Of a stretch of 64,000 nucleotides of DNA, positions 34,228 to 44,066 are shown piece by piece. Position numbers and translations under genes: made by a program. The notes beneath the pieces were generated by a model. It searched no databases. It saw nothing but the letters and a program-made list of their open reading frames with translations, and was not told the origin of the DNA. Source of the stretch: Pseudomonas sp. TH43 (lineage in GTDB: Bacteria; Pseudomonadota; Gammaproteobacteria; Pseudomonadales; Pseudomonadaceae); NCBI RefSeq assembly GCF_016650635.1, contig NZ_JAEKFI010000004.1:310001-374000 (forward strand). The letters run 5' to 3'. Each line of letters opens with the position of its first letter. Within the stretch, counting starts at the first letter, position 1.

Positions 34228-35203
34228 GGTGCTGCTGCAAATACGGCAACACCGCCGCCAATAACGGTTCCTTGAACGCCTCTTGAAAACGATGCGCCAG
34301 CCCCGGAATCAGCTTCAATTGACTGCCGCGGATATGCGCTGCCAGGTGCACACCGTGCATCACCGGCAGCAACGGATCCGCCGTGCCGTGCACCACCAGC
34401 GTCGGCACGCGCAACTGGTTAAGCAACGCCACGCGGCTCGGTTCAGCGAGGATCGCCATGATCTGCCGCTTCACGCCTTCCGGATTGAACGCGCGGTCAT
34501 ACGACAATGCCGCTTGATGCAGCAATGCCTGGCGGTCATCCGTCACCGTCGGGCTACCCAGCGCCGCCAACAGATCAGCCTGCTGCTCCAGCGCAACTTC
34601 GCGATTCGGCGCGCCGCGACGGGATAGTAGTTGCACCAGCGCGGCACTCGGTGCCGGCAGGCCTTCAGCGCCGGAGGTGGTCATGATCAGCGTCAGGCTC
34701 TCGACCCGCTGCGGCGCCATCGCCGCCATGTGCTGGGCGATCATCCCGCCCATGCTCGCGCCGAGGACATGAAACTGCTCGACGTGCAGCGCCGACATCA
34801 GGCCCAGCGCGTCGTCGGCCATGTCAGTCAGGCTGTACGGTGCCGCCACCGGCAGCCCAAGTTTGTAGCGCAGCACTTCAAAGGTCAGATTGGCCTCAAG
34901 CGGGGCCTGGCGCCAGGTCGACAGACCGACATCGCGGTTGTCATAACGGATCACCCGAAAGCCCTGCTGACACAGCGCGACTACCACCTCATCCGGCCAG
35001 TGAATCAATTGCCCGCCCAGGCCCATCACCAGCAGCAACGCCGGATCTGACGCGCGACCAATACTCTGATAAGCGATGCTGACTTGTTGCAGATCGACGT
35101 GCTCGGTCGGCACGTTGACATCGCAACGCGCTGCCGCCATCGACGGCGCACCGAACAAAAGCGCGGCCAACATGGCCGCGACTGATAAAAACACCTTGTG
35201 CAT
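34169..35203 (-). CDS. Exported alpha/beta hydrolase
   Basis: A 344-residue protein with a signal peptide (MHKVFLSVAAMLAALLFGAPSMAAA). Hydrolase fold features: oxyanion region LLVMGLGGQLIHWPDE, RYDNRDVGLS, nucleophile elbow LGASMGGMIA (Ser), late Asp in VVHGTADPLLP and catalytic His in PGLAHRF. Start 35203 is chosen since it gives the signal peptide; the frame stays open to 35353. Its final 59 bases lie within the tandem array at 33483-34227. Divergent from metR. Substrate unknown. Confidence 0.87.
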   Translation of the reverse strand: MHKVFLSVAAMLAALLFGAPSMAAARCDVNVPTEHVDLQQVSIAYQSIGRASDPALLLVMGLGGQLIHWPDEVVVALCQQGFRVIRYDNRDVGLSTWRQAPLEANLTFEVLRYKLGLPVAAPYSLTDMADDALGLMSALHVEQFHVLGASMGGMIAQHMAAMAPQRVESLTLIMTTSGAEGLPAPSAALVQLLSRRGAPNREVALEQQADLLAALGSPTVTDDRQALLHQAALSYDRAFNPEGVKRQIMAILAEPSRVALLNQLRVPTLVVHGTADPLLPVMHGVHLAAHIRGSQLKLIPGLAHRFQEAFKEPLLAAVLPYLQQHREDTSHWAQIEPVVGGNLL

Positions 35204-35395
35204 GAAAAACACCGAAACGCAGAACCCCAGTAGAGCGCGAGTCTGATGAAGTTTGTTCAAGCGCGCTGCCACAGTTGCGTGACAGTTTGATGAAGAGTGC
35301 CGAGCGGTCATTGCGCGGCCGCGAGCAGCCCCTGTCGACAGCCCCGCCAACATGAGACAAACTCACCACCATCGCTGAATCAGCAAATTTTTTTC

Positions 35396-36325
35396 ATGGA
35401 GCCATCGGTGCTTGAGATCCGCCACTTGAAAACCCTTCATGCCCTGCGTGAAGCCGACAGCCTCGTCGACGCGGCTGATCGCCTGCACCTGACGCAATCG
35501 GCGCTGTCCCACCAGTTCAAGGAACTGGAAGAGCGCATGGGCATGCAACTGTTCGTGCGCAAGACCAAACCGGTGCGTTTCACCAGCGCCGGTTTGCGTC
35601 TGCTGCAACTGGCCGATGCGACCCTGCCGCTGCTGCGCGCCGCCGAGCGTGACATCAGTCGTCTGGCCGGTGGCACGGCCGGGCGTCTGCACATGGCGAT
35701 CGAATGCCACAGTTGCTTTCAGTGGCTGATGCCGACCATCGACCAGTTCCGCGATGCCTGGCCTGAGGTTGAACTCGATCTGGCCTCGGGTTTTTCCTTT
35801 GCACCGCTGCCGGCATTGGCGCGGGGCGATCTGGATCTGGTGGTGACCTCCGATCCGCTGGAAATTGCCGGCATCACCTATGTGCCGCTGTTTACCTACG
35901 AGGCGATGCTGGCGGTGGCGAACCAACATGCGTTGGCGAGCAAGCCGTACATCGTGCCGGAAGACTTGCTCACGGAAACGCTGATCACCTATCCGGTGGA
36001 ACGCGACCGGCTGGACATCTTCACGCGTTTTCTCGAACCGGCAGATATCGAACCGGCGCAGGTGCGTACATCCGAGCTGACGGTAATGATGATGCAACTG
36101 GTCGCCAGCGGTCGTGGCGTGTGTGGCATGCCGCACTGGGCGCTGCACGAATACAGCTCGCGCGGGTACGTGAAGGGCAAGCGGCTAGGGGAAAAAGGTC
36201 TGTTCGCCACGCTGTATGCCGGCATTCGCGCGGACATGCTCGATGCGCCGTACATGCGCGATTTCCTGCTGACAGCGAAGGACACTTCGTTCTCGACACT
36301 CGATGGTGTCAGCGCAGTTCGCTAA
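35396..36325 (+). CDS. metR: LysR-family regulator, MetR-like
   Basis: A 309-residue LysR regulator: winged helix at residues ~7-64 (LKTLHALREADSLVDAADRLHLTQSALSHQFKELEERMG) and a ligand-binding domain with LHMAIECHSCFQWLMPTIDQFR. The N-terminus MEPSVLEIRHLKTL and the position beside the glpM-linked hydrolase match MetR of pseudomonads, which activates methionine genes using homocysteine. Start 35396 is used because the upstream extension overlaps the hydrolase promoter region. Confidence 0.9.
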   Translation: MEPSVLEIRHLKTLHALREADSLVDAADRLHLTQSALSHQFKELEERMGMQLFVRKTKPVRFTSAGLRLLQLADATLPLLRAAERDISRLAGGTAGRLHMAIECHSCFQWLMPTIDQFRDAWPEVELDLASGFSFAPLPALARGDLDLVVTSDPLEIAGITYVPLFTYEAMLAVANQHALASKPYIVPEDLLTETLITYPVERDRLDIFTRFLEPADIEPAQVRTSELTVMMMQLVASGRGVCGMPHWALHEYSSRGYVKGKRLGEKGLFATLYAGIRADMLDAPYMRDFLLTAKDTSFSTLDGVSAVR

Positions 36326-36331
36326 AACCCA

Positions 36332-36407
36332 AATCAAAAGATCGCAGCCTTCGGCAACTCCTACACAGACCCCCGTAGGAGTTGCCGAAGGCTGCGATCA
36401 TTTGATC
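36332..36407. repeat. Palindromic repeat, inverted orientation of the GCTGCGATC family
   Basis: ATCGCAGCCTTCGGCAACTC ... GAGTTGCCGAAGGCTGCGAT; the hairpin follows metR directly. The remaining bases to 36546 hold no gene. Confidence 0.85.
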
Positions 36408-36546
36408 TTTCCCCCGAACGTCCCAACCTGTCCCAAGACCTACCGCTCATCGCAGAACACCCCGCACCTGTCAGTTATGACAGTTGGCAATAGACCGTTA
36501 CCGGCATTCAATCCAGTTCACGTTTCTTGCCCGCAAGGTCTCTGCC

Positions 36547-39546
36547 ATGAGCATCGTTCAGAACGTCTCGGATGACGACATCGATACACGACAGGTCGAC
36601 CTTTTTCCAACGCCCCAACCCGGCGCTATCAGAGCCAATGCGATAGCCCCGCTATTGATCCCTCAGCTCATCCCTGTGCCGGACGATGAAAACGTGCTGG
36701 GCGGTATCAACCAGGCCATGCTTGCAGGCGCACCGTCGCAACCCATCGGGCCCGAGGGCCTGCGCGCCTATATCGATCCGTGGCAGGCACAGCAAGAGGA
36801 AGACCAGTACCGGGTTCGCGCCCGTTACCTGGACAGTACCCGCAGCATCATCGTCGCTGAAGGTGAGGTGACTGCCGTCAATCAACGCATCATCACTTGG
36901 CTGGCCGGCTTGATCGACGGCGTCTGCGAGCTTTATATCGGAGTGTTCCGCCTGAGCGCGGGCGCACCTGTCGATGAAGAAGACGAAGAACAATCGCCAC
37001 GCCTGCCGGTGCTGATCAAAACCACATTCCCTGGTGGCAATGTACGGCTGCCCGCCCTGGTGGTGAGTGCTGACCTGCAGAAAAACGGCGTCACCAAGGA
37101 TTTCTTCGATAACGACAGCGAAGGTGTCATCGGCCTGGATGTCAAAGTTCCCGCCTACACCCACATGCGTCGCGGAGATTTCATCGTGGTGTATTGGGGG
37201 GGCATCGTGGCAGCCTCGCATACCGTCACGGCGCAACAGGTCGGCCAACCGGTCATCCTCACCATCACCCGGGAGTTCATTGAAAAGGCCGGTGACGCTG
37301 CGGCGATGATCACCGACTACCGTATTTGGGATGTGGTGCAGAATGCCTCTCAGCTGTCCTTCCCGCTAAGCCTCAACGTGCGGACCACGCTCAATCTACT
37401 GCCCGCGCCCCTCGTCGAACAGGCGGATGCCAATGGCGTTATCGACCTCAAGGGTCTGCTGGGTGAAGACGTCCAGGTGCTCTCCACATCGGGTTCGGCA
37501 CCCTTTGCGATCAACAGCACGCTGACCTTGGACTGGCACGGTTCAAGTGCCAACCAGAGTCCGGTCAACCACACTCAGTCCTTTCAGTTCAAAAGCAGCG
37601 CCCGCTCGCACTATTTCACGGTGCCCTACGCCTTCGTACATTTGATTTCGCAAGGCAGGGCGCTGGTCTGGTGTACGTCGACCCTCAATCAACAGACGCG
37701 CGAATCACGCCGTGTCTGTGTCAGCATCAGCGGACCGGACCTGCAACTGCCAGCTCCTCACGTACGCGATGCGGCGGGTGGCGCCTTGCCCTCGGACACC
37801 CCGGCCACCGTGGTTACGGTACGGCGCATTGACACCGCTCAACTGCGCGACAGCGTGCGCTTGTACTGGATCGGTACGGATCGCAACGGCAAGCCTGTCC
37901 TCGACTACATCACGCAACGCACGCTCAACACCGAGATGGTGGGCCAGGACATTCCGTTCACCGTCGAAGGTGCCTACATCGCGCCTTTGCAGCACGGGCT
38001 GCTCAAGGTTTACTACGAGCTCTATCGCAACGGTTCATTACTCGGGACTTCCGAAGTCCAGTCGCTGTTCATCGATGATGCCGTGACCGAGCTGCTGCCA
38101 CCCCGCGTGCCGGCAGCTCCCAATGACCTGTTGATTCCCGCTGTGCCCGCCATTGACGCCGATGCAGTGATTGCCCCGTATCCGAACATGCGCGCCCTGG
38201 ACCACATCGAGCTCGATTGGGTGGCCGCCGACCCGGCACGCAACCGACACTTCGAAGTGACCTTGGCCATCGAGTCGGTGGGCATCAATGTGGTCATCCC
38301 GCTGCCCGGCGCGCTGATCGAGGACTTTCTTGGCGAAAAAGTCGAACTCGTCTACACCGTCACCGGTATAGCACCACGACTTCGGCGCATCTCCAGACGG
38401 CTGACGTTGACCGTTGCATCGCCGATTCCGGTTCCCGATATTCTGGCGGTGAGGGATCGCAACAACGCGCTGGTGCCTGACCACACCCGCACTTACAGCC
38501 CGGTGGTGACGTTGAGCGGTGCACGCGGGGTCAATTCGGCGGTGCAGATCGACGATAACGGCGTGAAATGGACGACCATACCGGCAAGCGCGCAAGACAC
38601 CTGGAACACGCCGGCGCTGGCGATCCCTGTCGGTGAGCATCGTTTTATTGCCCACACACCCGGCTCGTTAAAAGCGTCCGCCGCCTGGACGATCACACGT
38701 CTGGCAGAACACCCCGTGGAAATCAGCGCACTGATCGACGGGAACAACGTCAGCATCGGTAATGGCGGTAGCACCACCAGCACGAAAGTGACGCTCAAGG
38801 GTTCAGCCACTCCGGGTGAGCAGGTACAGATTTTGCTCAATGGCAAGGTGCGTGAGACCGTTGACGTCGATCCACACGGCAGCTTTGTCTACACCCTTGA
38901 GCCGCTTGCCGAGTACACCCACCGATTCATCGCCCGGCCAGTGCCGGCCAACCGGCCAGACTCCAACGAATGGGTAGTCACCGTCCTTTCGCAATGGACG
39001 GACATCAACACCGATTTCGCCGATTTTTCTTACGACGGCTGGCAGCAGCACGTCGCTGCACGCTGTGGCTCGATCCGTCAATGGCAGGGCGCGCCAAGGT
39101 TCTGCAACTTTACCGACTGCGGTGTGCCGGACGATGCAGCAGGGTGCATTTTCTACCGTGATGTGTGGTTCATTCCCGGTGACTACCAGTTCAGCCTGAT
39201 CGCCAGCCATATCATCGAAAGCTACTTCCCCGGTTTGGCCAACCCGATTATCGGTATCGTCGACAGCGTTGATTTGCGCCCATACGACCGTGAACTGCCC
39301 AAGGACGGTGTGCGCTACGATCTGGTCCTGAGGTTCACCGTTACCGCGCCCCAATGGCGCAGGCTATACGTGGTCAATCACCAACGCAGCAGCAACGGCA
39401 ACGATTACGTGATCTTCGAGATCAACGTCAAACGGCTATCAGGTAGCCGTGGTGGCATCATGTCGACACCGCAAACCTTCAATGAACTGTCGTCCGTCAA
39501 CCAGCCATTACCCGCAATCAAGCTGCCGCTGCCGAAAAAACGTTGA
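36547..39546 (+). CDS. Large Ig-like repeat protein of unknown function
   Basis: A 999-residue protein without signal peptide or membrane segment. The first ~90 residues are Pro/Ile-rich; then several beta-rich Ig-like modules follow: one near 650-730 (PVVTLSGARGVNSAVQIDDNGVKW) and one near 740-815 (TKVTLKGSATPGEQVQILLNG), the latter like bacterial Ig domains used as spacers. The C-terminal ~150 residues contain several cysteines (CGSIRQWQGAPRFCNFTDCG). Start 36547 is used. No secretion gene is adjacent. It could be a surface or toxin-associated protein, but I cannot assign a role. Confidence 0.72.
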   Translation: MSIVQNVSDDDIDTRQVDLFPTPQPGAIRANAIAPLLIPQLIPVPDDENVLGGINQAMLAGAPSQPIGPEGLRAYIDPWQAQQEEDQYRVRARYLDSTRSIIVAEGEVTAVNQRIITWLAGLIDGVCELYIGVFRLSAGAPVDEEDEEQSPRLPVLIKTTFPGGNVRLPALVVSADLQKNGVTKDFFDNDSEGVIGLDVKVPAYTHMRRGDFIVVYWGGIVAASHTVTAQQVGQPVILTITREFIEKAGDAAAMITDYRIWDVVQNASQLSFPLSLNVRTTLNLLPAPLVEQADANGVIDLKGLLGEDVQVLSTSGSAPFAINSTLTLDWHGSSANQSPVNHTQSFQFKSSARSHYFTVPYAFVHLISQGRALVWCTSTLNQQTRESRRVCVSISGPDLQLPAPHVRDAAGGALPSDTPATVVTVRRIDTAQLRDSVRLYWIGTDRNGKPVLDYITQRTLNTEMVGQDIPFTVEGAYIAPLQHGLLKVYYELYRNGSLLGTSEVQSLFIDDAVTELLPPRVPAAPNDLLIPAVPAIDADAVIAPYPNMRALDHIELDWVAADPARNRHFEVTLAIESVGINVVIPLPGALIEDFLGEKVELVYTVTGIAPRLRRISRRLTLTVASPIPVPDILAVRDRNNALVPDHTRTYSPVVTLSGARGVNSAVQIDDNGVKWTTIPASAQDTWNTPALAIPVGEHRFIAHTPGSLKASAAWTITRLAEHPVEISALIDGNNVSIGNGGSTTSTKVTLKGSATPGEQVQILLNGKVRETVDVDPHGSFVYTLEPLAEYTHRFIARPVPANRPDSNEWVVTVLSQWTDINTDFADFSYDGWQQHVAARCGSIRQWQGAPRFCNFTDCGVPDDAAGCIFYRDVWFIPGDYQFSLIASHIIESYFPGLANPIIGIVDSVDLRPYDRELPKDGVRYDLVLRFTVTAPQWRRLYVVNHQRSSNGNDYVIFEINVKRLSGSRGGIMSTPQTFNELSSVNQPLPAIKLPLPKKR

Positions 39547-39570
39547 AGCATTGCCGCACCGGGTTCGAAC

Positions 39571-40080
39571 TCAAGACGAGAAAGAAACCTGCCGCCACAT
39601 ATGGATTTTGTCGAAGTAGTCTTCACCGACACGCACGGCCAGTGGTTCGAGGCCGAACTGGATAAATCCGCAGCGTTGGTAGAGGTTGAATGCCGCGTCG
39701 TTGCCAGCGGTGACCGTCAGTTGAAGCAATTGCAGCGCCGGACGGTTTCGCGCCTCGGCAATGACCGCTTGCACCAACTCGTGACCGAGACCGTGCTGGC
39801 GAAAATCCGCCGACACATACATCCCGAACAACGTGGCTTTATGCCGAGCCTTTTCCCGAGGCTCGAGCGCCAGCCCGACAATCCCGGCCAGCGTGCCGCC
39901 CTCGAATGCACCGAGCACCACATCCAGTTTGCTGGTCAGCCGCGCTTCCCACCAGCTCAACGGCATCACCGCGCGCTCACGCACGCTGGAGGTGAATGCC
40001 TGCGGATGGCGGTCATACGCTTCGAGCATCAACTCCCGATAAGCCAGGGCATGACTGGCGTCCAGCCGTTCGATCCACAT
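39571..40080 (-). CDS. GNAT-family N-acetyltransferase
   Basis: A 169-residue acetyltransferase. The acetyl-CoA loop appears as YVSADFRQHGLGHELVQAVI (residues ~84-103: V-x-x-x-x-R-x-x-G-x-G), with LQLTVTAGNDAAFNLYQRCGF after it. ATG 40080 is chosen; the in-frame TTG at 40086 overlaps the LysE stop. It starts 2 bases after the LysE gene, so the two form an operon. Substrate unknown. Confidence 0.87.
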   Translation of the reverse strand: MWIERLDASHALAYRELMLEAYDRHPQAFTSSVRERAVMPLSWWEARLTSKLDVVLGAFEGGTLAGIVGLALEPREKARHKATLFGMYVSADFRQHGLGHELVQAVIAEARNRPALQLLQLTVTAGNDAAFNLYQRCGFIQFGLEPLAVRVGEDYFDKIHMWRQVSFSS

Positions 40081-40082
40081 GG

Positions 40083-40721
40083 TCAAGCCGTCCTGCGTTG
40101 CTCAAGCATCAGCCGTACAGCGAGGCCGCCGAGGACAAACCCCATGAAGTAACGCTGCATCGCCAACCACGTCGGATTACGCACGAACCATGAAGCGATC
40201 CCCGCGGCGAACAACGCGATCAACAGATTGACGGTGAAACTGACGCTGATCTGCGTCAGCCCGAGAATGACGCTTTGGGTGAACACCGAGCCGTGTTCCG
40301 GCGTGATGAACTGCGGAAACACCGAGAGATAAAACACCGCGATCTTCGGGTTCAGCGCGCTGGTGAGAAAGCCCATGGTGATCAGTTTGCGCGAGGAATC
40401 CGGCGGTAATTGCTGCGCCTCGAACGGCGAGCGCGCACCGGGTTTCACCGCTTGCCAGGCCAGCCACAACAGGTACAGCGCGCCGGCCCACTTCAACACT
40501 TCATACGCCATCGGCACGGCGATGAATACCGCGGTCAAACCCGCTGCCGCCGCGAACATGTGCACAAAAAACCCCGCGACCACGCCAAGCAACGAGGTCA
40601 CCCCGGCCTTGCGCCCCTGACAGATCGAACGCGAGATCAGGTAGATCATGTTCGGCCCCGGCGTCAGCACCATCAGCAACGCCGCGGCGGCGAATATCAG
40701 CAAGTCTTGAAGCGGGATCAT
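40083..40721 (-). CDS. LysE/RhtB-family amino acid exporter
   Basis: A 212-residue membrane protein with six spans. Family signature LMVLTPGPNMIYLISRSICQGRKAGVTSLLGV (residues ~16-48) and GFLTSALNPKIAVFYLSVFPQFI (~113-135) are present. It exports amino acids or derivatives such as homoserine lactone; a specific substrate cannot be told. Followed closely by the GNAT gene. Confidence 0.92.
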   Translation of the reverse strand: MIPLQDLLIFAAAALLMVLTPGPNMIYLISRSICQGRKAGVTSLLGVVAGFFVHMFAAAAGLTAVFIAVPMAYEVLKWAGALYLLWLAWQAVKPGARSPFEAQQLPPDSSRKLITMGFLTSALNPKIAVFYLSVFPQFITPEHGSVFTQSVILGLTQISVSFTVNLLIALFAAGIASWFVRNPTWLAMQRYFMGFVLGGLAVRLMLEQRRTA

Positions 40722-40744
40722 GGCAACGTCCTTTGCATGGATGA

Positions 40745-41179
40745 TCAGGCGATGGCGGTCAGCGAGGCTCGATAAAACGGCAGGATCACATCCTGTGTCA
40801 ATGGCGCCAAAACGACATCGCCTTCGGTGAACGGGTCGATCCAGATGACTTCTTCGATTTCCGCTGCCGGGAAAACGTCGGCGTTGATTGTCAGCTGAAA
40901 GATCTCGGCCTGTACGACAAATCCCGGCTCGTTGGCGGCAGGTGCAGAAAACTGGCCAAGGAAGATTGCTTGCGCTGGATCGATCTGCAGATCCAGTTCT
41001 TCTTCCAGCTCTCGGGCCAAGGCATGCACCGGTAATTCATGCGCTTCAATTTTGCCGCCCGGTTGCATGAATGCAGTGGTGCCGCGTTTGCGAACCAGCA
41101 GGGTTTGGCCGTTCGCGTTAAGCAGCAGAGCAGCGGCGATGCGGATGATGCGGGACGAACCGGCGGATGTCAGTGTCAT
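40745..41179 (-). CDS. NUDIX hydrolase
   Basis: A 144-residue protein with the Nudix box G-x5-E-x7-R-E-x2-E-E visible in GKIEAHELPVHALARELEEE (residues ~43-62). The leading sequence RIIRIAAALLLNANGQTLLVRKRG is typical. It cleaves a nucleoside-diphosphate-linked substrate, unknown here. It lies 23 bases upstream of the LysE gene on the same strand and may be co-transcribed. Confidence 0.9.
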   Translation of the reverse strand: MTLTSAGSSRIIRIAAALLLNANGQTLLVRKRGTTAFMQPGGKIEAHELPVHALARELEEELDLQIDPAQAIFLGQFSAPAANEPGFVVQAEIFQLTINADVFPAAEIEEVIWIDPFTEGDVVLAPLTQDVILPFYRASLTAIA

Positions 41180-41274
41180 GGGGTGTAAATAGCCTTGGGC
41201 GAAAAGTCGTCAGGATCCCACGCCGGGCTAATGCTCGCCACTTTCAAGATGACTTCTGCGGCAAATCTGACGCC

Positions 41275-41338
41275 TTCGCGAGCAGGCTCACTCCCACAGG
41301 TGAATGCATTCCCTTGTGGGAGCGAGCCGGCTCGCGAA
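41275..41338. repeat. REPIN, GAGCCTGCTCGCGAA family
   Basis: TTCGCGAGCAGGCTCACTCC paired with GTGGGAGCGAGCCGGCTCGC, 64 bp, upstream of the LuxR-type gene. Confidence 0.88.
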
Positions 41339-41426
41339 GGCGTTGGCCCGGACGACAAGTTTGCCGGCCAGCCTTCTGTGGGCCAGTATGCGCAGCAGCA
41401 ACCGGCCGGCCATTCAAGGTAAACCG

Positions 41427-42215
41427 ATGACACTTTCCTTCAGTGATATCACCTGGCATCGCGCCGTCGGGCAATTGATCGAGGCGCTGGACAAGCCGAA
41501 TTTCTGGGCACAACTGGTGCGTCTGCTCGACCAGTACATGCCGTTCGATAGCTGGGTGGCGCTGCTGTTCAGCGCCGGGCAGCACCCGCAGGTTTTCGCC
41601 GCCAGCCCTGGCGAGGATGGCATTCCCGATCCGTTGTTCGAGGACTATCTGCGCGGGCTGTACTTGCTCGACCCGTTCTATATCGCCAGTCGCGAGCAAT
41701 CACGTTCGGGTTTGTTTCGCCTGTGGGAAGTGGCGCCCGAGCATTTCGAGCTGACCGAGTATTACCAGCGATACTTTCGTCTGAATGTCGTCGCCGACGA
41801 AATCCAGTTCAATTGTCAGCTTGAGGGCGATCGTACGTTGTGCCTGTCGCTGGGCAGCAAACAGCGCTTCAGCAGCGAGCAGATCGCCTTGTTATCGTTG
41901 ATCCAGCCGTGGCTGCTCGCGCTGTTGCGCCAGCGTCTGCCCTATGAACTCAACGAGAGTGTGGCGCCGGCCTCCGCCGATTGGCGGCTGCAACTGGAAA
42001 CCTCGGTGCAACAACTCAAGGGCGCGCAACTGACCGCCCGCGAGCTGGATGTCGGGCGTTTGATGCTCAGCGGTTGCTCCAGTAAAGAAATCGCCCGTAA
42101 GCTGGAAATCTCCGTAGAAACCGTGAAAGTCCATAAGAAACACATGTACAGCAAGCTGGGGATCAAATCCCAGTCCGAGCTGTTTTCGATTTTTCTTCAG
42201 GCGCAAAACGCCTGA
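41427..42215 (+). CDS. LuxR-family transcriptional regulator
   Basis: A 262-residue regulator. Residues ~1-180 form an unassigned sensor region (FWAQLVRLLDQYMPFDSWVALLF, LDPFYIASREQSRSGLFRLWEV); residues ~195-258 are a LuxR helix-turn-helix (LTARELDVGRLMLSGCSSKEIARKLEISVETVKVHKKHMYSKL). The conserved residues of acyl-homoserine-lactone binding domains are not evident and there is no receiver domain, so the signal is unknown. Start ATG 41427; the longer frame runs into the REPIN. Possibly controls the FMN-dependent gene downstream. Confidence 0.85.
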   Translation: MTLSFSDITWHRAVGQLIEALDKPNFWAQLVRLLDQYMPFDSWVALLFSAGQHPQVFAASPGEDGIPDPLFEDYLRGLYLLDPFYIASREQSRSGLFRLWEVAPEHFELTEYYQRYFRLNVVADEIQFNCQLEGDRTLCLSLGSKQRFSSEQIALLSLIQPWLLALLRQRLPYELNESVAPASADWRLQLETSVQQLKGAQLTARELDVGRLMLSGCSSKEIARKLEISVETVKVHKKHMYSKLGIKSQSELFSIFLQAQNA

Positions 42216-42244
42216 AACAGCTTTCCTGTGTCGATAGATCCCCT

Positions 42245-42375
42245 GTGGCGAGGGGATTTATCCCCGTCCGACTGCGCAGCAGTCGTAAAACCTGTGCATG
42301 CGGTCTTTCAGTTAAACCGCAGTGACTGGTTTTGGGGCTGCTTCGCAACCCAACGGGGATAAATCCCCTCGCCAC
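42245..42375. repeat. 131-bp REPIN of the GTGGCGAGGGGATTTATCCCC family
   Basis: Ends GTGGCGAGGGGATTTATCCC and GGGATAAATCCCCTCGCCAC; the inner arms (GACTGCGCAGCAGTCG, AAACCGCAGTGACTGGTTTT) also pair. Same 131-bp length as the copies flanking the RAYT gene. It fills most of the gap 42216-42428. Confidence 0.92.
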
Positions 42376-42428
42376 AAAGGCCCATCCAACAGGTTTGCAA
42401 TCCACTGAGTCCGAACCAGGGAAACCGT

Positions 42429-44048
42429 ATGAGCCTGTCACTCCTGAGCCGCTACGCCTTCTTTGCCGTCTGCGTGATTTTCACCCTCTCCAGCCTGCCT
42501 TTTCTCGACCACGACTGGCTGTGGCCGATCACTGCCGTCACCGGCGTGCTGAGCCTGATCGGTCTGTTCGACCTGCTGCAGAGCCCGCACGCGGTACGCC
42601 GCAACTACCCGATCCTCGGCAACATTCGCTACCTGGTCGAAGGCATTCGCCCGGAGATCCGCCAGTACCTGCTCGAGTCCGACAGCGACGCCCTGCCCTT
42701 CTCCCGTGCCCAGCGCTCGCTGGTCTATTCGCGAGCGAAAAACGAAAGCGCCGACAAACCTTTTGGCACCCTGATCGATGTCTATCAATCCGGTTTCGAA
42801 TTCATCGGCCACTCGATGCGCCCGGCGCCATTGAGCGACCCGAACAGTTTCCGCGTCACCGTTGGCGGCCCGCAGTGCTCGCAGCCGTACTCGGCGTCGG
42901 TGTTCAACATCTCGGCGATGAGCTTCGGCTCGCTCAGCGCCAACGCCATTCGCGCACTCAACCAAGGCGCGAAACTCGGCAACTTCGCTCATGACACCGG
43001 CGAAGGCAGCATCAGCCCGTATCACCGTGAAAACGGCGGCGACCTGACCTGGGAACTCGGCAGCGGCTACTTCGGCTGCCGCACCAGCGACGGCCGTTTT
43101 GACCCGGAGCGCTTCGCTACGCAGGCGCAGAACCCGCAAGTGCGGATGATCGAAATCAAGATGAGCCAAGGCGCCAAACCCGGCCACGGCGGCATCCTGC
43201 CCAAACACAAAGTCACCAAGGAAATCGCTGAAACCCGTGGGATCATGATGGGCGAAGACTGCGTGTCACCATCGCGCCACAGCGCGTTTTCCACGCCGAT
43301 CGAAATGATGCAGTTCATCCAGCAACTGCGTGAACTGTCCGGCGGTAAACCGGTGGGCTTCAAGTTCTGCCTCGGCCATCCGTGGGAGTTCATGGGCATC
43401 GCCAAAGCCATGCTGGAAACCGGCATCCTCCCGGACTTCATCGTTGTCGACGGCAAGGAAGGTGGCACCGGTGCCGCACCGGTGGAGTTCACCGACCACA
43501 TCGGTGTGCCAATGCGCGAGGGCCTGTTGTTTGTGCACAACACCCTGGTCGGCCTGAACCTGCGCGACAAGATCAAACTCGGCGCCAGCGGCAAGATCGT
43601 CAGCGCCTTCGACATCGCCAGCGTGCTGGCCATCGGCGCCGACTGGGCCAACTCTGCGCGCGGCTTCATGTTTGCCATCGGCTGCATTCAGTCGCAGAGC
43701 TGCCACACCAACAAATGCCCGACTGGCGTCGCTACTCAGGACGCGTTGCGCCAACGTGCACTGGTCGTGCCGGACAAGGCTCAGCGCGTGTTCAACTTCC
43801 ACCGCAATACGCTAAAAGCGCTGGCGGAAATGCTTGCCGCTGCCGGGCTTGAGCATCCGTCGCAGTTGTCGGCAAAACATCTGGTACGGCGTATGTCGGC
43901 GACTGAGATCAAGCTGTTCTCGCAATTGCATGTGTTCCTCAAACCGGGGGAACTGCTCACCGGAGAAGTGAACGGCGAGTTCTATTCGCGGATGTGGCAG
44001 ATGGCGCGGGCGGACAGTTTTGAGCCGAATGAGCTGGCGGTAGCCTGA
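42429..44048 (+). CDS. FMN-binding glutamate synthase family protein
   Basis: A 539-residue membrane-anchored protein: two N-terminal spans (~6-22, ~31-48), then a TIM-barrel glutamate-synthase-type domain with INISAMSFGSLSANAIRALNQGAKLG, HKVTKEIAETRGIMMGEDCVSPSRH, DGKEGGTGAAPVEF (FMN phosphate site) and a cysteine cluster GCIQSQSCHTNKCPTGVATQD for a 3Fe-4S-type centre. No glutaminase domain or small subunit nearby, so it is not a normal glutamate synthase; substrate unknown. Confidence 0.9.
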   Translation: MSLSLLSRYAFFAVCVIFTLSSLPFLDHDWLWPITAVTGVLSLIGLFDLLQSPHAVRRNYPILGNIRYLVEGIRPEIRQYLLESDSDALPFSRAQRSLVYSRAKNESADKPFGTLIDVYQSGFEFIGHSMRPAPLSDPNSFRVTVGGPQCSQPYSASVFNISAMSFGSLSANAIRALNQGAKLGNFAHDTGEGSISPYHRENGGDLTWELGSGYFGCRTSDGRFDPERFATQAQNPQVRMIEIKMSQGAKPGHGGILPKHKVTKEIAETRGIMMGEDCVSPSRHSAFSTPIEMMQFIQQLRELSGGKPVGFKFCLGHPWEFMGIAKAMLETGILPDFIVVDGKEGGTGAAPVEFTDHIGVPMREGLLFVHNTLVGLNLRDKIKLGASGKIVSAFDIASVLAIGADWANSARGFMFAIGCIQSQSCHTNKCPTGVATQDALRQRALVVPDKAQRVFNFHRNTLKALAEMLAAAGLEHPSQLSAKHLVRRMSATEIKLFSQLHVFLKPGELLTGEVNGEFYSRMWQMARADSFEPNELAVA

Positions 44049-44066
44049 TCCCTGAAGAGTTGTCAG

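Noticed and set aside
33303..34286. Long ORFs (up to 425 codons) across the REPIN array on both strands
   Set aside because: The reading frames exist because the 149-bp repeats lack stops; the peptides are translated REPs without domains, and three minus-strand 86-codon ORFs are the same repeat three times.
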